Of a stretch of 64,000 nucleotides of DNA, positions 45,219-55,974 are shown piece by piece (position 1 is the first letter of the stretch; the number at the start of each line of letters is the position of its first letter). The notes beneath the pieces are model-generated. The model had not been told where the DNA came from. It saw only the letters and a program-made list of their open reading frames with translations, and ran no database searches. This DNA comes from Polytrichum commune. Its lineage: Eukaryota > Streptophyta > Polytrichopsida > Polytrichales > Polytrichaceae. The position numbers and the translations under genes were made by a program. The DNA lies in contig OX485807.1 in NCBI GenBank assembly GCA_950295325.1, forward strand, positions 16,891,001 through 16,955,000, given 5' to 3'.

Positions 45219-48200
45219 TCAAGCGACATTTCCTTGGACTTTCCGAATAGGCTCGTCATCATCTTCGCATGCCATGTTAATTGATTGCAAGCCATGGACA
45301 ATAGGAGGTGGCAATGAATCATACAAAGGGGCTAACATTGCGTCAAAAATTGCGAAGTCTCTCTTGAATGTAACAAGGTGTCGGCCACTACGACGGCAAG
45401 CATGAATAGATGCACCTGCAATAAATACAATCGTGCACATCATAACATATTTGTCATGTACAAAAGACTTAAATTCTAAAATTAAAAAAAAACAAAAAAA
45501 TGTTTTTAATTTGTAAATGCATAAGCATCAAGGACAACATCTCCTAGTTTAGTCAATGCTTTAATAAGAAATTGCAAAGACTCTAGGTTTCTTTCAAGTG
45601 GGCCTCTCCATGGGATATTTTCGTGCATTAATTGAATCTCGGCATAGTACGATTGAAGAAGATATCTAAGGCCCCCACTTCCATTGGAGATAGACCACCC
45701 ACTTTGTTGAAAACAAATTGTGGACCGGACTCCAATCGAAATAACACCATGAGCCGAAACCATCGAGTCTATATACAATGTTCTATCCTCATTATTAGAA
45801 AATAGTTATTTATCATTATATCAAATAAAAATATAATCCACACATATTCCAAAAAACTACTTGAAGATTTAAGATAAGAGTGTATCGTAAGTTTTGTATT
45901 TGTTGGCAGACACAATGACAATTCATTTATTTCCCACCAATCATTTACCAATGCAAATCCACATGAAGTAGCATATGCCCTAACATCATTCCTAACTGTT
46001 TTGAACTCCGGAAGAAATAATAACAATAGAGCATCATCTGTGAGAAAATCATTTGCAAACTCAAACAAAACCTCTATATCCTTTGAATTGTGTGCATTCC
46101 AACATGGAATTAAATCTGGAAGAGAAGACACATTCGGAACAGGTAGACCATTTGGCAAATCCGCAATGACAAGATCAAATCCACCAAATTTACAAATTTC
46201 GGACGAAACATGAGTCTTACGAGCATGACCAACCTATAAATAAAAATGAAATACATTAAAATTCCATAAACAAGAAATAATTGTTTTCTAATACAAAAAT
46301 ATAATAAATTAAATAATATTGTCTAAGTTCACTAACCTTTTTGACAAATTCAAACACATGCATCATCATTGGGTTGTCGATTGCACCATTTTCCAACATA
46401 TTGGAGATGGACTCGTTCTTCACAAACGTAAAAACCTTGTGTATATTGAATTCATCAGAAGCTTTAACAACCACATGTCCCGGGGAGTGCACTTAAAGTG
46501 AAGATTAGGAATACACGTGAGTGCGTTTTAATGGCATATCCCCTATAATACTTGGCCTTAAAATAGTTTTTAAATTAAGAATTTTTAAGTGCCAAATCAT
46601 TACGTATATATCTATCACTTGGTATAAATTTCAGGACCAAAAGTTTTTAAAAATTATTAAAAAAATGATAGAAGTTTAAACTAAAATACGTTGTTTTTTG
46701 CTTCAAAAATCAATTTACAATTTTTACAATTTTTATTTTTTGAAATTTATACAACAACAACTTTAGATTGTGTTTAACAACTTCATATTTCTTTTACAAT
46801 GTTTAGATGAGTTTTTAGTACATACATAGAGGGGGTCAAAAGTACGCACTTGCGTGATTCATAGTCTTAACTTTAAATGCACTCCCCAAGCCACATGTTG
46901 AAATTGAAAAAACAAAATTTGAAGGTGTTGAAGCAATAACAACTTAGGGTGGACTAAGAGTTAATGCAATATCATTAAGGTGCAAATGAACATTGTTTTT
47001 ATTGTTTTCTGGCATTGATGCAGATGGTGGCGGTGGCAGCGACGGTACAACCACTATCGCTGGTACAGTAGGTGTTGGTGTAGCATGCGTTTTCTGTTTA
47101 CGTTTACCTCCTCTCCCAACATGTTGTTGCTTCTTATGATGTTTTGTTTCCATTGGTTGTGATAACTCCATTGACAATCTAAGAGTTTCTTTTCGGCGGG
47201 ATAAAAATTTGTTGGGCATTCAATAAATCATGGACAATGAACCAATAAATCATGAGTCCAGAATATCAACTGCAAGGCTGAAAATATGCATTGGTCATTT
47301 GACCTCTCAGCACATGAGTTCAAGAATGAAGGAAATGCTTGCAATGGAATTGTTATCCGGGATTCAAGCTTCCTTGTTAGGTACCTACACAAATTCAATA
47401 AACAAATTTAATTCGATATCACCAATGAAGATAAATTTTATTACTTTCAAATAGCCAAGTGTAGCAAAATATCTATATATCACACGTTTCACTACCAATT
47501 CGCCTTTATGATTCTTCATCAATATTGTGGATTTTGCAAATGATGCTGAACCGTATAACATTGGAGTATTCGCTTTGTTCCAGGAAAAATAACGCCATTT
47601 TTCTATATAATGTCCAATTTGGAAGACATTATCCCAAACGACATCATCCAATTGTGGTAGAATGCCATGAAACTCATAAATGACATCCTCTTCCAACTAA
47701 AAATTAGAATTCACACATAAAACGTTATATCAATTAACTATCTTAACAAATACAAATGCTATATAACAATTATCATGCTTTCATAAGCATAAATGCATTT
47801 ACAATTATAATTCATAATATTACATGATCCCAAAATGATGCTTTTACCAACCACAAATCAAGGTTATTGTCTATAAAATTTGGAGGCAAAAAAAGCAAAG
47901 CCTTGCGTGTCATCGAAAATGAATTCCACCACTTCAACCATTTCAATTTATATTTATCATCCACCGGAGTTGTTGCAATTTTTTGTTATTTTTCCAAGGT
48001 CATTTTGAGTTTACGATTAAAACTTCAATGTCCATTTACTTGAAAATAATGAAAATAATGTTACATATTAAATACACAATGTAACAAAAAATATTACAAA
48101 AATCAAACGAATAGTGTGAAGATTTATTTATTTTTCACAAAATCAACATCATTTGCGAGATCTGCAACTGCAAAGAATTTATCAAACTCCTTTGATCTAT

Positions 48201-49125
48201 ATGCCTTCACTGTTTTCCTCACCGCATTTGCGATAGCCTGCAATTCAAGCCTAGAAGATCTTTAGACCAATGGAATGTTGTCCATATATTTACGACATGC
48301 CTCTTCTAAGGACGCCACAACATTATCCTGAAAACAACTTAATTTAAGAACATGAAATTGATGTAAATATTGACATGTTAAAAATATCATGTAATCAATG
48401 GACGTTTCTTCTTACACTTAATATAATCATCAAGGGATAAAATATTTTAAATTATTATAGCTTCAAAATCCCAAAGCTCCAAATACGATGGATTTTATGA
48501 ACCAAATTGGTCTTCATATGATCAATCTCCATGGATTTGCCATTCAACAAAATAAATTTGTAAATATAAAATTCAATGCATCTGACAAAAAAAATTTGAA
48601 ATTAATAGGCTTTAGGCCTTACCTATTGACATTATTTATGGCATCCAAGAGAACGCCAGTTGCATCCATCGCATTAAGGCATATACAATCCACACTATAA
48701 TATCATTCCTCCTCATCAACGTGAACTTTATCTATGTGCCGTTTCCATGCTGTAACTCGGTGGTTATCCTTCCATATCCAAAATATTTTACGTTTAAAAA
48801 CCTTCAAATCCTCATCTTGGAAAAGTGACTGCTCAAAAACATCGTTTACTTGTTGCCATATTGGATCCCAAGAACTCAACTTGTCCTCTGTTACACATAA
48901 ACTCTCCCCACGATCGTTGACGATAAAAACATACAAGATACGATCACCTTTTCTATATCCATTGAGAAATTCATTCTCCAACAACTGAACTTCAAATTCT
49001 AGAATTGGCCTAACGAAAGGCAATGGCTCCAAGCGGACTATAGGAATGGATAAACGAGATTTAGAAAGAGGTCGAATTTGCAAGCCATTGATGATAAAGT
49101 TCAAATTTGTTTTCTCCAACTTCAT
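45219..49125 (-). pseudogene. ParB-like plus beta-class DNA amino-methyltransferase gene, intron-split and decayed
   Basis: I read at least nine exon pieces: 49125-48623, 48581-~48460, 48327-~48130, ~47995-47830, 47696-47445, ~47219-46910 joined to 46470-46337, 46233-45861, 45770-~45517 and 45415-45219. The first encodes a domain with FWIWKDNHRVTAW, like the GNHR motif of the ParB/sulfiredoxin fold. Exon 46233 carries FDLVIADLPNGLPVP, in the place of motif IV (D/SPPY). The last two join as DVVLDAYAFT then GASIHACRRSGRHLVTF, matching motif I (DxFxGxG...GR) of beta-class N4/N6 DNA methyltransferases. Motif IV before motif I is the beta order. Lesions: TGA at 48703, TAA in exons 3 and 4, a lost donor near 45517, and a MITE insertion. 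ParB assignment is tentative; methyltransferase assignment is better supported. Enzyme activity is doubtful because motif IV is altered. Confidence 0.55.
46479..46890. mobile_element. 412-bp MITE with 8-bp target duplication (hAT-like)
   Basis: Inverted ends of about 50 bp: left GGGGAGTGCACTTAAAGTGA, right the inverse of GGGGAGTGCATTTAAAGTTA. CCACATGT flanks both sides (46471-46478 and 46891-46898), an 8-bp target duplication as made by hAT elements. It interrupts an exon of the methyltransferase-like gene; with the insert removed the frame continues into VVVKASDEFNIHKVF. Confidence 0.75.
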
Positions 49126-49439
49126 TTTTTATGCTTCTTCAATGTTGGTGTCTACCAAAATGTTATCGTACATATTAACAACCAAATCAAAATCTATAAT
49201 AAGTGAAAAATATCATGCAACAAATAATCATCCACTCTACAACAAAACATCAAATGCACATTATAAACAACCTCAAATAAAATATAAAAAAAACTAGACT
49301 ATAAAATGAAATGTACTTGATATTTAAAGTTCAATGCAAAAACGAATGAAGGCCACCTACATGACCGTATAATTGACATAACCATTAATATTTTGATATA
49401 ACACAAAACACACATATAGACTTTATTACATAAAAATAG

Positions 49440-50165
49440 TTTGCTAAAAGCACTGAAACTCCTATTCCACAACTTTCGTTCAAGAATGAACGTGGAAAAA
49501 AATGAGGACACCGGCTATGGTGTCAACATAAAATTATTTACTAAGAAATATATAATTTGAAGAAAAATTGTGCAAAAAAAAAAAAAAAAAAACACCCGTA
49601 CATGGTAACGGTATAACTGTGAGTCCATTGTCCAGATGCTTAACACGGCGGGCCATGTTGTAGCTTGAGGATTTATGCCTCCATGGGAGGTGGGCTCTAT
49701 TGGTTTGTTTTAGTCCCTATGATTTAGGGGGATGCGATGGTAAAAAATTAAAAAATTAAAAAATGGAATAGGGGTTTCGGTACTGAAACCCCTATTCCAC
49801 AACATTTTTTCAAAAAACAACTATAAAAGACAATCAAGACAACAGCTATAGCATCGACATGAAATTGGCGAAGAAGGGGTTTCATTTTTAAAAAGAAGTT
49901 GTGAAATAGGGGTTTCGGTACCGAAACTCCTATTCTACAACTTCCTTTGAAGAAATAAGCAAGAAAAAAAACGAGGACAACGGCTATGGCATCGACATGA
50001 AATTAATGAATGAAAAGTGCATTGTTTTGAAGGAAATGTTTGGAATAAGGGTTTCAATACCGAAACCCCTATTCCACAACTTTCTTTGAAGAAATAAGCA
50101 TAGAAGAAAATGAGAACAACGGCTATGACATGAACATAAAATTGGTGAATGATAAATGTTTTTTT
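49440..50165. repeat. ~139-bp repeat with palindromic core
   Basis: Units centred on CCGAAACCCCTATTCC occur at about 49783, 49922 and 50061 (139-bp spacing), with a diverged one at 49453. Each carries GGGTTTCGGTACCGAAAC-like palindromes and a GGCTATG(G/A)CATCGACATGAA block. A poly-A run (about 49575-49592) splits the first unit from the rest. Confidence 0.75.
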
Positions 50166-50377
50166 GAAAGAAAGGTTTGGAATTTTGCAATGTGAGTATC
50201 AAGATCCATCCCCGGTCGTCCTAAGAAATAGGGTATATGAACGACATTAGTAATTCGAGGGTTTGGATTCGGCGGTACTATGTTAGCCATTGGTAGTGGC
50301 CGAAGGATTTGAAGTGGGGAAGTTGGTAAAGATACTTGATAATTAGGCAAGGATACTACCGGAATCCTAGTATTCAA
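50123..50377 (-). pseudogene. Possible retrotransposon gag N-terminal remnant
   Basis: A short frame with PNPRITNVVHIPYFLGRPGM then DTHIAKFQTF recalls the start of Ty3-type gag proteins, where a PxFxGxPGED...H motif precedes the capsid. No protease, reverse transcriptase or LTR is nearby. Weak call. Confidence 0.2.
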
Positions 50378-50569
50378 GGAGCTTTGTACCGGTGTCGTGT
50401 AAGAAATGGTTTAACATGTAAATATAGTGTAAAATGGTTTGAGAGTAGGGTTTAAAGAAAATAATAATAATAATAATAATAACAATAAGAGTATCGACAA
50501 AAGGGAAGGGGGAGATCAGAGGAATGAAGGGGAGAAGAGAAAGAACCGTGGTTAGAACCACGAAACTTA

Positions 50570-50752
50570 GAGTCACATGCTCAGGGGGTAGGTGGCGCCA
50601 ACTGGTAGTTACCTGCCTAGTTTTCACCAGCAGTGCCAAGCCACGTGGCCATTCGCCTGCTCATACGGGTCCAGAGGGTTTCAAACCCGGACCAGTGCTA
50701 TGGCGCTTGAAGCACTTTACCAGTTGGGCTTCCGCGGCTTGGCGTTTATCAG
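50570..50752 (-). repeat. tRNA-derived SINE-like element
   Basis: On the - strand AGCCCAACTGGTAAAGTGC is a good A box, and GGGTTTGAAACCC a good B box 40-50 bp on. The pattern is that of tRNA-derived plant SINEs. The 3' tail and target duplication are not clear. Confidence 0.6.
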
Positions 50753-50970
50753 AGCATGCTGAAGGGATTTATATTCCTATCCATTGTTTATATGTTTTTT
50801 TATTTTTTATTTATTTGAGTGGATTTGAATGGAAGAAAGAATCATATCTTTTGGAGAAGCTTCAAAATGACGCCTTCTTACTAGAAAGTATTTAGGTTAC
50901 AAGAAGAAGGATCATTTCAGAGCTTCACCAGTTTGATGTGGTTATTTTGATTTTTTTCTTTTTTTAGAAC

Positions 50971-51429
50971 ATGTCGAATTGAAGAGTTTTGTCTGAGTCT
51001 CAAGATGAAGAACTTCAACCAGAGCTTGAGCTGGACTTTTCTTTATCTCAACTGCCGACTCGTACTCTTCTGCCACTTAGTCCTTTACCACTGCATGAGC
51101 GTCCACAAGAAGAAGCTGGGCTTTCTCGGCCGTTGAAACAACCTCGTGTGGAGCAGCGGTGGCACGGAAACCTTCAACAAGATGCTCGTGCATTGGTGAT
51201 TTTGTTGCAGGCTGGGTGTGTTGAGTCTGACACTCGGGATGTGACATTTGGAAGAATTTTTGAAGGCTTAAATGACGATCAATATTTTTGTTGTCTTAAG
51301 CCTGCGAAAGGAAGTTGCGGCCATCAACGTTGTCTACAAGGTCCAGTTAATCCATTGTCTAAGGCTGATCGTGCGGACTACGTTGCAGTTATTCTTCGAC
51401 GCATCCTCAAGTTCTTGCAGTTTGAGTGA
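50971..51429 (+). pseudogene. Unrecognised protein with early stop
   Basis: An ATG at 50971 just after a splice-acceptor-like TTTTTTTAG opens a frame that meets TGA at 50980 and then runs 149 codons to 51429. The product is acidic and Pro-rich at the start (QPELELDFSLSQLPTRTLLP). A more ordered half follows, with a Cys-His group (CCLKPAKGSCGHQRC) and a helical C terminus. I do not recognise the family. The clean frame after the stop suggests recent inactivation or a different upstream exon. Confidence 0.4.
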
Positions 51430-51608
51430 AATTCATTTTGGAATTCATTTCAATATTATTTAGAAATATATTTGAGGTTATATGTTTAGTTTTTTTTTAA
51501 TATTTTCAAATTTCATCTTATGTGTTTGAAGTTTGATAAATAAAAGGTAGACATAGTTTACCATTTAGATTGATTTTTGATGCCTTATGGCTAAGATAAG
51601 GGAATGAC

Positions 51609-51945
51609 AAGGATTAAAGGATAGATAAAGATTAAGGGATAGATAAGGATGAAGTAAGCCTATTTGGGTTAACCAATGACTAGTTGAAGCCCATGTGACA
51701 TAGGTTTGGGTTAGTGTTGACTTTGGCGAGGAAGTTAAGAGATCGACCCCCTCTCTCCTCAAGGAGGTGTGTTGATAAGGATTAAGGATAGATGTAGATT
51801 AAGGATAGGTAGGGATGAAGTAAGCCTATAGGGGTTAACCAATGACTAGTTGGAACCCATGTGATATAGGTTTGGGCTAGTGTTGACTTTGATGAGGAGG
51901 CTAAGGGGTCGGCCCCTCTCTCCAAAGGGGGTGTGAAGGGCGAGA
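51609..51945 (+). repeat. Two-copy tandem duplication (~168 bp)
   Basis: Units at about 51609-51770 and 51776-51945 share GATGAAGTAAGCCTAT, GGTTAACCAATGACTAGTTG and GTGTTGACTTTG(G/A)(C/T)GAGGA. Confidence 0.85.
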
Positions 51946-52814
51946 ACTCAGTGTGTACTAGGAAATTTTCTATGAAAATTTGAGAGTTTGTGCATCTTGT
52001 CGGTGTGGTTCCGAAATGCTATAGCACGCTCCATTCGGACTTTGTATGTGAATTCTATGAGTGTTAGAATGAAACTATGTTTGTTGTAAAGAAATTTAAA
52101 AGACCATGACTTTAAAAGCTTGTAGAAATTTATGTCTAGTGTTTTTGTTTATGAAATTTGAGTGAGTGATGTGTTATTGTACCAGCTCTTTATGAAGCTT
52201 TAAAATTCTTGATTTGGAGTTTTGAAGAGAAAGTTATGGCTTTCAAGGCAAGAGGGTGTTAAGCTGCCAACTAGATTCAACAATGAAAGTGTGTACCAAC
52301 TTCAATAGAGCATAGAAAATTTTTGGTAATGATTCTTAATATGAAATTTGGAGATAACATGTGTGATGTTCTTAGCTTTTCAGAAAGCTATCACTTGGCA
52401 TTAGTAAAACTTACATGAAACCATAACGTCCTATGAAGTGAAGGGAGGTGCAGCTAACAATAAATTTGGGAGTATGACCTTTGACAAGCTATGAAACTTG
52501 GACAGTATTTTACTAACCTTTAATATCTATTTAATTTTGTTAAACACTTTGATAGCTTTCCAAAATGCTAAAGCACTCTTGATTTGGAGTAATTATGTTA
52601 TTTTGGTGGTTTTTCAAAGTTTGGCTACAATTTTAGAGAGAGATCCGGGATTTTGAAGATATGTGTAAAACTTATATGGGTTTGTATATATGATGTATTC
52701 AAAGATGAATACTTCTGACATTATCTTAGTCTCCCATGTCTTAAGCCAAAACTAATTGTAGTTAGAAATCCAGTATTTTCCCAAAGCAAAAACTTCTCTA
52801 TCCGACATCGGTTG
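51946..52814. other. No supported gene
   Basis: AT-rich stretch with recurring CTTT..GAAGCT(T/A)T and AAATTTG words but no fixed period and no coding frame. It lies between two convergent broken genes. Confidence 0.3.
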
Positions 52815-54120
52815 TTATAGTGAACCGTCTGAGGTTGAACCAAAGTTTAATTGTTGTGGTTTAAGCGGTGATAACTTCCCAGCTAATGAATTATCCTTAA
52901 TATGAATTTGTTCATCCTCCTCTGGTTCAATATCAATTTGTTCTTTATGTAATTTTATAACTGACCTTAACCGACTTTTCCTCCGCTCAGATTTCTTTTT
53001 CTGATAATATCTAGCAGTCGCACGATCCTCCCTAGCCTTGTCATTGGCTGCTTTTCTTACTGAGGTTGTTTGTGCATGTGATTTTGCATGTGCAGGTTCC
53101 AGTATGAAAACTACAGATGCTTACAATATTTAATTCTACCTAATTGACTTCACACACCGTTTTCTTCCATTGAAGCATAATCTTTCAAAATCGACAAAAT
53201 CTTCATCTTTGAAGGAAATATCCAAAAAATTGGGGATGTTCACACTAGTACAAGGATCGAATGGTCCATAATAAAAACGAGCTTCACTCTTAGTGAAAAG
53301 CCCACCATTCCAACAACCGTATCCAAATTTATTGACTGGGAAATTTTCGGCTTTGTGTTGGCTGTAAACCAAAAACATAAACCAGAGATCCACTCTCAAT
53401 CTTGGGTAACCGTTGTGAATAATAATTTCATTAAAACCACCACCACCATTCCAAACTTTGTCAAAAATCTTTTCCTGGAGGTGAATGGGTAGATTAAGGA
53501 AATTTGCCTGAAATCCTTTTGGGTATATTGGGTGGTTTGGTCCTATGTGAATACCAACTCCCCAAAAAGATGCCTTGTAGAACTGATAAAGAGCATAATA
53601 CAAATGTGAGCCTTGGTACAACCACTCGTCATAACTTTTTGACTTTGGTGGGGTAGATTCCCAGGGCCACATTCTCAAGTCGCTTTATCGCATTGCTAGC
53701 ATCTTTAATAAGTTGTTCACCTTCCGGTGCCAACAATGAATGTTCGAGGTATTGACTTAAAAAATAATCTCTTTCCACAAAATTACTAAAGTCTTTAATT
53801 TCCTCGGTTCCTTCAATAATGGTCCTATGTTGCCATACTTTTGTTACAATAATCTATTGAACCTCTAAAGGTAGCGTCTTGATCCTAGCCTCTAGTGGGG
53901 ATCGCGCGAACACTGTTTGTGTTAAGAACCTGTCCCGAGGAAACCTACTCCATTTATGAAGATGAGTTTCCTTGGGTTTCCATAATGTAAATCTAGCATT
54001 TAACAGAGGTTCCATTGGTTTGGCAACTGGTTGTGCTCCCTCACTTAATTCGACAACTAAGGTAAGAAGGACCACATTACACTTCCAGGAATCCTTCACA
54101 TCAGATTCCCAGGGCCACAT
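52815..54120 (-). pseudogene. Unrecognised multi-segment protein gene, decayed
   Basis: Three consecutive segments read as protein. 54120-53690 has WPWESDVKDSWKCNVVLLTL, then, past a TAG at 53854, NFVERDYFLSQYLEHS. 53678-53136 follows in a shifted frame (YDEWLYQGSHLYYALYQFY, GIHIGPNHPIYPKGF). The last, 53115-52815, is in the same frame after three clustered stops and encodes a basic tail (YYQKKKSERRKSRLRS). I do not recognise any domain. ATTCCCAGGGCCACATT occurs at both 53657 and 54103, so a short direct duplication brackets the first segment. The gene converges on the + strand frame at 50971. Confidence 0.4.
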
Positions 54121-55974
54121 TAAGCGTGACCTACAAATCTTTTACTAAGATTATATCATGTTCTCTGCCCGAGTCTAAGTAGAGATAAATTGTAAGAATA
54201 GTTCAAGACTTATTCCCAATTTACTTCTCTTGCTCTTGACTTGTTGCAAACATGATATGTCTTAGGTTAATTGGTAAGTGAACTAGTGATATCTATCAAC
54301 ACCTAATTTTCTACATTCTGATGACCGTAGCCTTCCCCGATAGCAGCGCCAAAATGTAGTTAGTTTTTGAGATTGGGTTTTAATTAAGAAAACCACATAG
54401 GGAAGACTAAATGAGTGTCAAATTGAACTATAGATTGTCACAATTAGGTTCATTGATAGATCACAATGGTTACTGAATGAAATAAAGATGACATTCTTAT
54501 GAGGTATGACTACTTGAGTGTATTTGGAAATTCATTGTCTTAAGGTTAATGGATGTGAGGGCACTCAATGCAGTACATACAATAGGGCAGTCTCTCTCCT
54601 CTCAACCCAACCAAAAGGATTTTAGTATACTCACTATGAAATCACAACACAAAGAGTCTCGGCTCAACCATAGTCTTTTGAGAACCCAATATCAAGTATC
54701 CAAACCAAGGCCAAAACCATAGGTTAGCATGAGTAACCACAACATATATCCACTCATCTTTAAAAGGATAAGTTAACACTTAGTTTCTTAGATGAAATTG
54801 CATAAAACATCTTTTAAGTCATTAGAGTTATCCTTTAATTCAAAGGAGTTTGGTAGGGAGTTTCTTACAATACCTTCCATGTTTGGCAAGCTTGAGGTGC
54901 ATGCGTCGGAGGTCGTGTGGAGGTTTGAACCAATAACATTCTATATGAGGGAATTGAGGGTCAAACTCATTTTAGCACCTCTTGACTCAAGTTTCCTCCC
55001 ATTCCCTCTGCAATGGACTTAATCACACTCCCAGAAGTCGAATTAGAGCAAATCAGAGAGAAGAATCAGATGATATACACCGCAAAAGGGCTCCGGCTTG
55101 CACATTCTTATTTAAATTACGCCCATGTCTTGATTCCATATAGGGTAGTTGACTATGGGATACATTCTATCCCCACCAAGGCAGATTAAAGTGAGTAGTA
55201 TCAACGCCATAAACTTTAGATACATATTAAGCTTTTGCTCCATTTTCTATAATAAGTTCACTATCATTTACCGAAACGACATGCACAAGACTCGAGAGGG
55301 TTACTTCTTCTCTCTCTCTATTATAGAGTCCATTATGACTGCTTGTGTCCGCTTCCTCTCCCGAATATATCTCTTGAGGGGGATGGTTCGGTTACTAACT
55401 ACCTTACTTGCTTATAGTCCGTTAATTACAGTTTCCTCCTTCTATTGACTATGGTCCGTCCAACTGTCTTTTGAGTAACTGTCACTAAATTTTCACTAAT
55501 CCTCTCTTTGAATGATCTATGTACTGTACACACTTACCACTGATTTTCAATTATGAAGTGGCATCTGTCCATCCATATAAACTAAGAATGCAAAAAATTA
55601 TCAAAAAGACAAAAATTTGGTCTACAGTGCACACTTGGTCTTGTTTAGAAAGAATGTTATGATGAAATTATAATCCACATCCCACTAGTGGGTTGGGTTA
55701 TGTATAATTAGGTTTTCAAATGAGATATTTTTTAGGATTGGGTTACGTATAATTAGGTTTCCAAATGAGATATTTTTAGGGTTTGTTTTAGAGTTCTATG
55801 TTTCGTCTACAAATACTTTTTGGCTGTTATTGTGAGCTGTCTATTTGTGAATTATTAGATGTTATAATATCATGCATTTCAATTTTATTGAATATTATAT
55901 TATACAATATTCAACATAAAAGAGTCCGTTGCGTCCAATAATATTGTATAGTGCATCTATTGCATTCGATCTCT
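54121..55974. other. No supported gene
   Basis: A tandem pair of GGTTA(T/C)GTATAATTAGGTTT units occurs at about 55695-55790. Open frames at 54792-55022 and 55149-55448 show no domain. Confidence 0.3.

Noticed and set aside
53040-53140. A 29-bp intron joining the last two segments of the unrecognised gene
   Set aside because: Too short for a plant spliceosomal intron; the frame is continuous apart from three stops, so decay is the simpler reading.
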